From positions 16,553,736-16,617,735 of the forward strand of contig NC_054741.1 of the NCBI RefSeq assembly GCF_018143015.1: 64,000 nucleotides of DNA. The letters run 5' to 3'. This DNA comes from Lytechinus variegatus. Lineage: Eukaryota > Echinodermata > Echinoidea > Temnopleuroida > Toxopneustidae. The notes under the pieces are model-generated. The model did no database searches, was not told the origin of the DNA, and saw only the letters and a program-made list of their open reading frames with translations. The position numbers were made by a program, and so were the translations under genes. Every line of letters starts with the position of its first letter. Positions within the stretch are counted from its first letter, which is position 1. Positions 45,601-57,600 of this stretch are shown here, piece after piece.

Positions 45601-48600
45601 ACTGACTTTCTCTATTTTTTTATTTCATACAAAAATGTCTTATTTTCATTTCAGTTTCACAAATATCAATTTTCGAAGTTTTTAAACGAAAGATCTGAAC
45701 TGGTAGCTCACAAAACTGCATGCCACCTCATACTTCTCCACTAGCGTGATTACCATATATAGTTATCTTTGAATAATTCTATTCAAGGTTAGACTTCACC
45801 TCTTCGTGTACCTTCCCCTCTCCCTGCCTCTCTTCCCCCTCTCATTCCTCACTATGTACAATTCATCTCACTTCTGCTACAAATCCTTTATTTTCTCGTT
45901 GTGTCATCTTCACTTTATTTTAGTTTATCATTCCTTTCCTCGTTGGTAGGAATCTTCTGTGTCTATACAAAAAATGAATATTGGTCACTACACATTTGAT
46001 CATCTACAGCAATTAAGTACAAAGTATTATCCTTAAATTCAAACTTACAAGTTATAGAAAGATTTGAATATAAATAAAATAATTGACGTGATGATTTAAA
46101 GTAACTATTTATGGGCAAAAAATTACTCCAATATGATTTATCAAAAAACGAGTCATGTTCTGTCCATTCCATATATATATCATACATACACCTCTTGAAA
46201 TCTTTCTTAATTCCCCTACATGATTTCAGTAATAATATACTTCAAAATCAACATTATGAAACCTCTAATAATTTGGATACAATTCCCATTACTCTTTATC
46301 CATCTGAAAACTCATATATGATGGATGATAATAGTGATATATTATCAGTATTCAGAATCGTACACATCTGAAATAATACCTCTTCCGAACAATTAAAACA
46401 ATCGTTTGATAATCAATAATCAAGAAAACAAAAATGAAGCAAATCTGTGGCGTTTCATATAATGCATACACAAGTCGCTGTTCAATACTCCAACAATGAA
46501 AGAGGCAACAGAAATGAATCCGAGGTTTATATACGTGCCAACAAACGTGTATATTTCGATTCCAAGTAGGTAATAAAAGTCAAAATTTACATATAATCCT
46601 TATTTTGTACGACAAAGTTTCTATGCAAAACATTATATAATGCCTTTCATGAAATTGTATTTATAAAGGGCTCTTTTGTTCCAGAGATGTTTATTTCCTT
46701 GCCATGTGCTAATGACATCAGATGGCCAGGTTTGAATTACTAGCTATTGCCCTGAACATATATGGTTTTATTTTTGTAGACAGGTTTTTGACCTGAAAAT
46801 CTAACCAACTGTTGAGCAGTTAGTAACTGATGGCCAATTAGATTCACCCAACCATACAAACTGATTACCCTATGTGAGTTACGCAAATTTTAACCAATAG
46901 TTGACGTTGTGGACGGTATTATGTTAACCAGTGTTGGGTAAAACTTGAGCATTCATTAATTTTGATTAAGTATTTTAAGAGTGTAAGGAATTGGAATTCC
47001 TGCATATGCAAACATTTCCTTTCCTTCCCTTCCCTCCACTTTTTACTTGACTTTTCTTTTATGATAAAGTGCTAGAGAATGGTTCTTTTTATGAAATCCA
47101 TATTTTACGATGTACAGATTGCATGTATCTCATCTAAGACCACTGCCCCAAGCTCCTTTTTATCACTGAGCTCCTTTGCCATGTCCTGAAAGTTCACTTC
47201 TGCCGCTTGCTCCGGGGTGGCAAGTATTATGGTTGCATCTGATGACAGACAAAGTTTAATGAAGGGAATAAATAGATATACAAATTAATTCCAAATGTAC
47301 ATGACACGTTTTATGAAATCCATATTTTACCGTGTACAAATTGCTTGTATCTCATCTTGGACTACTGCTCCAAGCTCCTTGTTATCATTTAGCTCCTTTG
47401 CCATGTCCTGGAACTCAACTGCTGCCGCTGCTTCCTGGGTGGCAAGTATTATGTTTGCATCTGGTGACAGACAAAGTTTAATCAAGGGAATAAATAGAGA
47501 TACAAATTAATTCCAAATGTACATGACACGTTTTGTACAGATTGCATGTATCTCATCTTGGACTACTGCTCCAAGCTCCTTGACATTATCCAGAACTCAG
47601 CTGCTGCTGCTGCTTCCTGGTGGCAAGTATTATGGTTGCATCTGGTGACAGAGAAAGTTTAATCAAGGGAATAAATAGAAGTACAAATTAATTCCAACTG
47701 TATATGACTCATTTATTTATTTATTCATTTTTCCAACAAAATTTATAATGCAATAAGACATAACATCAGAAAATATAGTGACATAAATATTCAAATAAAC
47801 CAAATATAAAGAATATACACCTGATACAGAAGACAATATTTCCAATTTGATAATAACAATATGCAAGATACAGTATGTTGCAAAAATGGAGTGGCCCACT
47901 AAAAAAGCAAAGCTTGTAAAGTGTGGACCACTCAAGAAGAAAAAAAAGTATAACACTTAAATCTATGTGGGCCAAAAGGAAGCAGCAATACAAAATAGAT
48001 AATGAAATAAAGAAATATAATATAATAAAGGAAATTAATGTTTAAAGGTGAGCAGAGACAAAAACAAGACATGAAGACACAACAAAACAAAACAACAACA
48101 ATAACAAAAAATAAGACACACAAAACAACAGAGTAAAAATAAACAAACATCGCTGCACAAACTGCGAAAATCCGAAGAAGGGAGAAATGGAGAAAGAGAA
48201 AGGCAAATAGAGAAAGAGAATGAGATAAGTGTAGTCAATCTAACACAATCACCGATTGGACAGTTGTCCAGCACCTATCATTCATTATTTCGTTTAAAGA
48301 CATTGCTGATGATTAATTATTGATCATTCTCCTGAAAATTAATTTCTCTCTAAGACGTTTGATATACATAACCAGACCGCATCGGGCTACAAATGTAATG
48401 TTTGTGCAGAATACACAATATTCGTTTGTCACCCCTAGACTTTTTTTAAAGAATAAACTAAAAGAAACTAGGTATGGACAAGTTGTAATAATGAAATCCC
48501 TATAGTTTGGCTAAAATTATTATTTGTCTATTTATCAATGTTTATCAATGACATGACAAATCATCGTGCCAAAAATACAATGCATCTGGTTAACTTTTAT

Positions 48601-51600
48601 TGCCTTCATTGTTTTTGTAGTTCTATTTTGTCATTAAAATCGGAATCCGATCGGTCGCTCTCTGAAAATGAGAAGCCTAGAAATGTGAAGTCATAATCAT
48701 AATAAACCTTTTTGTGCTTGAGAAAATATACCCCTGCCCCCCAAAAAGTTTTCACCAGACTTCACAATCAATCATGCAACACCCAGATACCAATTCCAAG
48801 TCAGAATCTAAATGTGTCCCTCCAACTACATGGCGACGGGGAATAACCTTTCTCCCATTGCCCCCTAGATGTGCTTTACTGATTACTCTACAAGTCGGAG
48901 ATGGGATGAAACATACTTTGATAATCTTCTTTAGATGCATTTTTGGTCCACTGCACCGTCGCTATACCATTATAAGTCCATGAATGTATCTGGTCCTTGA
49001 TTATTGATAGTAAGGGTGTTACTATTAATACTTTTGTTGTCTTCTTGTCAATCAGCAAAAAAAATAGAGCGGGAATGCCATACCCTAAGGACCGTAATTG
49101 ACTTTATGAAAAGGATGCATATCTCACCAATGGAATATAACAAAAATCTTATCTCGTTTGCAAGGCTTAAAGCAAAGTTGTACTTATCAACTCGAATTCA
49201 TTCCACTTGCTGTGATGGATAAAACTTGAGCATTCATTAATTATTTTGAAAGTAAGGAATTGAAATTCCTGCTTATGCAAACATCCTTTCCTTCCCTCCA
49301 CTTTTTAACTTTTCTTTTATGATAAAGCGCTAGAGAATGGTTATTTTTATGAAATCCATATTTTACCATGTAGAGATTGCGTGTATCTCATCTAAGACTT
49401 CTGCTCCAAGCTCCTTGGCATCATCCAGATCTTTCGCCATGTCCTGGAACTCGGCTGCTGCTTCCGGGGTGGCAAGTATTATGGTTGTATCTGGTGACAG
49501 AGAAAGTTTAATCGAGGGAATGAATAGAAGTACGAATTAATTCCAAATGTATATGACACGTTTTATGAAATCCATATTTTACCATGTAGAGATTGCATGT
49601 ACAAATCTCATCTTGGACTACTGCTCCAAGCCCCTTGTTATCTAGATTTTTCGCCATGTCCTGGAACTCGCTCGAAGCTGCTGATTCCGGGGTGGCAAGT
49701 ATTATGGTTGCGTCTGGTGACAGAGAAAGTTTAATGAAGGGAATAGAGGTACAAATTAATTCCAAATGTACATGACACGTTTTATGAAATCCATATTTTA
49801 CCGTGTACAAATTGCTTGTATCTCATCTTGGACTACTGCTCCAAGCTCCTTGTTATCATTTAGCTCCTTTGCCATGTCCTGGAACTCAACTGCTGCCGCT
49901 GCTTCCTGGGTGGCAAGTATTATTGCATCTGGTGACAGACAAAGTTTAATCAAGGGAATAGAAGTAATTAATTCCAAATGTATATGACACATTCATTTAT
50001 TTAGTTATTCATTTTTCCAACAAAATTTATAATGCAATAAGACATACATGTAACATCAGAAAATATAGTGACATAAATATTCAAATAAACCAAATATAAA
50101 GAATATACACCTGATACAGAAGATAATATTTCCAATTTGATAACAATATGCAAGATATGTTGGAAAAATGGAGTGGCCCACTAAAAAAAGCAAAGCTTGT
50201 AAAGTATGGACCACTCAAGAAGAAAAAAAGTATAACACTTAAATCTATATCGGCCAAAAACAAGCAGCAATACAAAATAGATAATGAAATAAAGATATAA
50301 AAAAATCAATTATAATAAAAGGAAATTAATATTAAAAGGTGAGCAGAGACAAAAAAGACATGAAGACACAACAAAACAACAACAACAAAAAATAAGACAC
50401 AAAACAACAATAAAAATAAACAAACATTGCTGCACAAACTGCAAAAATCCGAAGAAGGGAGAAATGGAGAAAAAAAAGCAAAGAAAGAAAGAGGGATAGA
50501 GAGAGAGAAGTGTAGTCTATCTAACACAATCACCGAAGGCAACATGTAAACAGGTAAACAAAATAAATTATAGAGGTAAAGGAATCAATATGAGTTGTTG
50601 TAAGAATATTAATTTCAATTTTCTTTTAAATGAATGAAGAGAAGGGGAAAACTGGATATCAGGGTGAAGAGAATTCCAAAATTTTGGGCCTCTACATATA
50701 AATGTATTTTGGGCGAACAGCGTTCTAAGCATCTAGGCAAATGAAGGTCATTGCAACGTCTAGTAGGGTATTGAATGGAGATGGATTATTTTTTGTATAA
50801 ATAAGATGTGTGTTTATGGTTTTCATATGATATTAACCTTTGATTTAAAAAAAAACATAATGCTGTGTTTTCATCAACATTACAGGACACTAGTCCAGCA
50901 CCTATCATTCATTATTTCATTTAAAGACATTGCTGATTAATTATTGCTCATTCTCCTAAAACTAATTTCTCTCGAAGACATATTTCATAGATAACCAGAC
51001 TGCATTGGGCTACAAAAATAATTTTTGGGCAGAATACACAATATTCGTTTGTCACCCCTAGACTTTTTTTAAAGAATAAACTAAAAGAAACAAGGTATGG
51101 AAAAGTTGTATTAATGAAATCCCTAAAGTTTGGCTAAAATTATTATTTGTCTATTTATCAATGTTTATCAATAAATGACATGACAAATCTTCTTTCCGAA
51201 AATATCTGGTTAAATTTCATCGCCTGCATTCGCATGCTCAGCTGATGTTTTATTTCTTTTTTTTTCAAAATCCATCACCGGAGTGGAAAAACTGGCTGCC
51301 GAGTTCGTGTGTGTGTGTTTTATGACTTTTATCAAGGCTTTCTGATATGCCGGCCAATCTATAGATACAAGGTTAAAGATGTCAATTAATATTTGATTTC
51401 TCTGCTCTTGTCTTGACACAGAACCTGGGGAGACCATGGACAAGAAGCATTAGAATCAGCTCATGTGTGTCTTGTCAATGCTACTGCTACTGGCACAGAA
51501 ACCCTCAAGAATCTTATCTTACCAGGAATTGGTTCTTTCACCATTGTTGACGGTGGAAAGGTCAAAGGTGACGATGTCGGTAACAAGTGAGTGATGATGA

Positions 51601-54600
51601 TAGTTTAGAAGCTTAGAATAATAAATGCATCCTGATGAGATTTGTAAAACTTTGATTGCATCCCTTTTGACTGCTTAATATTTTTTGTGTGATTTCAAAT
51701 GAAGAAAAGCCTTGGTATAGTGGCTATTTGAAATTAAAAGGGCATGTGTTCAAATCCCACCACAGCCTTGCGTCCTTTGGCAAGGTGTCAATCCACACTT
51801 TGAAACTCTCAACCCAGTAGGATGTGAATGTCATTGTAGCTTGTCCAGTACTTTGTACACATCACATGGTGACTGGGTGGAATACTCCCCAGGGAGAGTA
51901 GAATGTGCATACAGTATGTTGTGTGCAGGAATGACTCATTAGATCTAATGACTAGGGCAATAACTAATTTGTTAGTGCTTAGATATGTACAATGTATGTC
52001 TTATGTGCCCTTGTATATACCCAGATTATTATCATTATGCAATTATGCAATCTGACTATGACTGCTGTGTCTCCTCAGTATCACTCTTAAAATATGTTAA
52101 CTTCTTCCAGATTGCCTCTGAAGTAATACATGTAATTTGTACTGTATCCTTCACCTTATTTTTTTTATTCTCTTCAAATAAAATTGTTATTTCAATGAAG
52201 CTTATTATTGAAAGCTAATATGTGTTATACTTCTTTGTATACATATCTAAATAATTGAAAATTTCATATTAAAATCATCTAAAAAATAAGATTTCCATAA
52301 TTTGAAACTTTTTATTGTTAGCTTTGATAATGTATAAATTTATATATTTTTGTACTGTTAATTTCTGTATTATGTTGATTTAAAATTCTATTTTCTGGTT
52401 TTCAGTTTTTTCTTTACGAAGGACAGTATTGGGCAATCAAGGGCTCAGGTAGCTTCAGAGCTGCTTCAAGAGTTGAACAGTGATGTCAGAGGAGATTTCG
52501 TAGAGGAGGTAAGATCAAATATCATAGAAGTACTGGTAGTAGCAGGAATGAATTACTGTGTTCAGGGTGTCCAAGGACTCATTTCCAGAGGAAAAATTTA
52601 GGGAAAGGAATCTATATTCGTCGTTCGAAATAGATATCTGAAATATATATACTCCGTAAATTCATTTTGCCTAAGTGATCGTGGTCCCGGCAGCCACTGT
52701 GCAGCGCCAGATCGATGTTGCTCTATCACTTAAATCGTTGAACACCAAACAGGGTAGCAGCAACTCCCATCTTTTAACGTCTTTTGGTCTGACGTGGCCG
52801 GGGTTTGAACTCCCGACCTACTGGTAGTGAGACGGACGCTCTACCAACTGAGCCAACAAACCCATTACATGGGATACTGGATACATAATGAAATTTTTTA
52901 GACGTATATGGGATTTACGTAATTTTTTTCTGGCATTGGAAGGTCTTCACTTTGTTTTAACCATCCTCTATCAAATTCATGCTTAGACTTGCAATGCATG
53001 CATAGCTATCAGATAGATGAGTATAGATTTTCCATTTCACTGCTCTGGAAACACATAGAATTTTGCAAACGAACCCCGAGTAGTAGCAGTAGTAATAATT
53101 ATTCCTCACCTTCTTTGCAATTTATGTATTTATTTATACCCTGTAATTTTTTTGCAGAATTAATTGTAAACTTTTTGTCCGATATGAAAAAAGAAATGTT
53201 GAATATTAGATTGTCATACTGGTACTTAAATTGTTATTCGCTAATCAGATATCAGGATCATGCCCATGTTGCACTTTCAAAATAGGACTTGAATATCTTG
53301 AATAACTTTTTTTTTTTTTTACATTTATTGTTTATATTTGTTATACGTGTTGACATTATCGGTGTATAATATGCAACAGGTATGGTAATTGTGCCATGTA
53401 TTCACTATCAATCATTGATATGAAGTTTTCTGTGTATCTCTTGCAGTCTGTTGAGCAACTTCTGGAAAGCAACCCCAGTTTCTTTGATAACTTCAGTGCC
53501 GTCATAGCGACTGCTTTACCAGAGAGGTACTGTATAATCTGCCTTTTTGCCAATAGGCAGTAAACAATGCAGTTAAGGCAGGGTGCTACATAACTTTTTA
53601 GAAGCACTTGCACTGGTTGGGCAAGTAAATGTTTAAATAGTTGGAAATATTATTTCACTTGTCCGAAAATATCATTGAAAAAAAAAGGTTTACCTCTTCA
53701 AAGGAAAGTTTTGCGGTTATTTAAACCATTTACCTTTTTCTCTCTTTTGACATGAACTGATCTACCATGTTATTGCATTTCTTTGTCCAAGTGGTTTTGT
53801 CTTGCCTGCCATGACCAAAATCAGGGTCAATATGATATGGTATTGACCCTAATTTTGGTCATTCTACTGCGAGAATTTTGCTTCCCCTAATCGGGCAAGT
53901 AGTTTTGGTTTTTACTTCAAAACACTTGCCTAACTCTAACTTTTACTTGCCCCGAGCAATCGGGCAAGTGCTTATGTAGCACCCTGCCCTTTCTGCAGAT
54001 GGTCTGCATTATATATTTTCAATGTGTTCTAATCTTCTCTTTCACAAGGAGTCTATTCTTGTGCAGCAATACATGTACATGTATGTGACCTCCCTTCAAA
54101 TTTTGTCTGTAGCATTGGAGGGCATACTAAAAATGCATGATTTATTTAATTCACTACAGACTATCGTGATCGAGATCTATGCTCTGATATATTATCCTTT
54201 ACTTAATCTTGTATTATGTTCTGTATTGTCTGTCCTGCTTTTATCATTTGATTTATCATTTGGTGGTAATGTGCGAGAACCTGGACAACTCATTACATTT
54301 TCTTTTCAATGTGTTTGTAACTTTATTGATTTGAAAATAAAGTGTTTCAAAATCAAAATAAATCTGTGTGTGTGTACTTGTCTTTAGGACTCTACTGGAT
54401 CTGGCTGCTGTATTGTGGAGTAATGATATTCCTCTGTTGGTATGCCGTTGCTATGGTTTCCTCGGCTACATGAGATTGGCCATCAAAGAGCACACAGGTG
54501 ATTATCTGGGTAGTAAATTGTGTATTGAATTTTGTCTATTACTTTTTAACTTGCATCATACCCACCAACCAATAAGATTTTATCAGACATAATAAGATTT

Positions 54601-57600
54601 TTCCTTTCAAAATAGGGAGAAAAACAATCTTAAGCAAAATCAGATTCTGTAATTATAAGTAGTGTACTTTTAGTTTGTTTCTGCTTGAAAATAGATTTTT
54701 TCTATGTTCCAGGAAGATTTTTAATTTGAAACCTTTGGCAGGTATGCAGCACCTATGTAGACCCAAGATAAAATGAGATGTAGTTCAGGGCCCCCGTCTT
54801 ACAAAGAGTTTTGATCGATCTGCTCTTTCTAAAGTATGTGGAAATCCATCAGTGTCATTTTTTTCTGTAGGATATTTGCTCAATTTCCTTTGAAAACAAA
54901 GAGAAGCATACTGAAAGCTTGGTGCTTACCAGCAAAAATGCTGTCCTGCCAAGTTCTTACGGGAATGCTAATAACAGAATCACAAACAAACAGAATTGTC
55001 CAGAAAAAAGTGAATGAATATACATCATTTCTAGAAATTATTTTGAACAAACATGTATTTTAGATGTTGACATTAACATTAACAGAGATGCCAACTAGTA
55101 CTATTTTATTGTATTTAGTATGATAAAACAAGTAAAATACGACAGTACGATTTTTTGGCCATCAAAAATAAGATTTCCCGACTTTCTGTCATTGTCCTGT
55201 TTTTGTCCCATATATGTGTGCTGTGTATGTATAAGCACAGTTTCAAATTGCCAAGTGCGTCTTTTTTTCAGTACCATAAAAAGTGAGCTACGTCCGTCTT
55301 TTTTTTTCCTGTAATACATGTACGCGCGTGCTTCCAGTAGCGGTAACAGTTTTTCCTACTTCACCATGTGCAATTTCTAATGCACACATTTCCAGTCGGG
55401 ATATCACAATTCTGTGATATAGTAATTTGAATTGCACAGGAGATAAATCCCCGTTCACAGCACATAGGATGTGCGAGTCTTTTATCCTCACAGTCGCCGA
55501 CTTTGCTTGTCAAAACGGAGCCTTATTAATCTTTATCCAAAATCAATAGTTGTGAATTATAGCTTTTTAATTTCTTTCTTGGTGAGGGGTAAATATCAGA
55601 CAATAAATCATCAAACAAGGCTCCATCTAAAAAAAAAATGGGAGGACGCCGTGCACTTGAGTGTGGTACTTGTATGCTGTTAGCTAGCCAGTTTGAGCTC
55701 ATGTTCTCTGCCAGAGCTCTGGGTGAGAATTCTATCAGTAATGGCCTAAGTGATGGTGATTTTCTGTTTCAGATAGAGTTTAGATTTCATGTTAATTTTT
55801 GAAAACTGTCAAAAAAACTTCATGATTTCTTCATTGTGATGAATATTTAAGTTATTAATGAATACATTTTCACAGAATTTAGACTCTCCCAGAATGAAAG
55901 GCATTTTCTGTGAAGATCTGCGTTTTCAAATAACTTGTGAAAAACTTAAGGTACATGAACCTACAATACATGTACATTTAAAAATTTACATGTAGCCTGT
56001 GGCTATGTGCTGGAATTTGAATAGACTGAGTTAGATATTGATTTAATTTCTTCATTTCTTTAACATAATTTATATGCAATCCAAGTGCACCTCACAGTCA
56101 CAATCATACACAAACACTCACCCACAACCGTGATTCTAACCATGAAAAAAAACCTTAAAAATTTTTTTCTAAATTTATTATTTGATCTGAATTCTCTTTT
56201 TTATGTTTATTTTATTCATTTATTTAGATTTTTTTTTGGGGGGTTCATTGTTTGTGGTTCATTAAAGATGAAAAGTAAATAAGCCCATGTAAAGGGGATG
56301 TGGAGTGAGGGTGTCAAAACACACTTAAACATTTAAATCTGATTTCTTAGTTGTTTGAATAAGCCTATTACTTAGCATGCTATTTCTGTACTAATTAAAA
56401 AATTGCAGGAGCTGCGCTTACTATAAACAAATTTGGAGTGTGGTTCACAGTTATATTCTTTTTTTTTAAATTGCCCCTGGTTCCAGAAAATTGCCCCCGG
56501 TTCCTGTAAAAAGCCCGCGAGCCGGGGGCAATTTAAAAAAAAAAATTGCCCCCGGCCTGCAGCTGCTTAATTCAAGGCTTGCACTGGTCATGTTGAGTTT
56601 TCGTGAAAATCTGATTTTTCACTAAAAAATATGATTTTTGAGGATATTCAGTCTGATTTTTTGTGTCAAGAGGTTGGCATCTCTGCATTAATGGCTTTCT
56701 ATTGTCATGATTGAACAGATCAATTGCAACTCTTTGCAAGAGAGGCCCCAGTTCATATGTTTATGACAGAATTACTTGATGACAAATAACAAGTAATGTG
56801 TCTAATGGTATCTAAAAATACCATCATTATTATTTTTTATCAAGATGCTCTGGTATAAGGGGTAAGGAAATGTTCAGTGTAAGTGACTAGGGTTAGTAGG
56901 ATGAGCCATAGATCTTAGAAGTCTTGTTAGCTGACTCGTTAAAGGTTGGACTATGGTATTGGTGATAAGACATTAATGGCAATCTGATATTTCTTACATG
57001 GGGAGTGGATAAAAAGGTAAATGTGGATGACTGAAAGGATGACAGGAGTTAAAAACTAAACAACATAAATAATGATAATAGTGATAATGGCTATTTAAGT
57101 GATGGGTGACACTGAGTTATTCAACAAACTTGAAATTGATTTTGACTTTTTTGTTGAACTATCCTCTGAAGTACAACTGTATGTAAATTTGTTAATTATT
57201 GACAATGCTGCGTATCATACTTGGAGAAGGAAACTATGAGGAACAGGTATTTGTGGTTATATATAAGATTAACCGAGATCGCAAAAATATCTTTACTTGC
57301 TCCACCCTAGACTTAGTTTAACCTTTAAAGTGGAAAAAAAATTCTGACAAGACAACATGGATTTTTAAAAAATGATGAGTCTCTTTTTATGTCTTTCAGT
57401 TATCGAGTCTCATCCAGACAATGCCCATGATGACCTGAGACTGGATCGTCCATTCTCTAGTTTCAAAGAGTTTGCCAGGTCCTTTGATCTTGCTTCTATG
57501 TCAAAACAGGTATGATATGGCCTCACAAAGGCTTAGAGATGCCTGAAATATTTTTAATGCCACTTTTTAATCTAGATTCTTGGTGTTTTTCTTTGTACAA

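Larger units (their letters stand above)
46935..48620. repeat. Large direct duplication, copy 1
   Basis: Colinear with 49220-51235: begins AAAACTTGAGCATTCATTAA, ends around ATGTTTATCAATGACATGAC. Contains three helicase-exon-like units (47109-47238, 47331-47460, 47534-47641) and a LINE tail (47712-48255). Lacks the about 350-bp LINE coding end present in copy 2. Confidence 0.8.
49220..51235. repeat. Large direct duplication, copy 2
   Basis: Begins AAAACTTGAGCATTCATTAA like 46935. Carries three helicase-exon-like units (49367-49490, 49583-49713, 49802-49928) and a LINE 3' end with coding sequence (50000-50890). About 330 bp longer than copy 1, mostly because of the LINE segment. Confidence 0.8.

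Noticed and set aside
51210-51443. 77-codon minus-strand frame with [14 protein letters not shown]
   Set aside because: Has an acceptor-like CTATAG and reads like protein for about 50 codons, but no family was recognised and it overlaps the NAE1 exon 2 splice site. Kept in mind as a possible companion to the helicase-like units.
54022-54387. 121-codon open frame ending at the NAE1 exon 5 acceptor
   Set aside because: Intron read-through; AT-rich, no similarity to the family before the acceptor.
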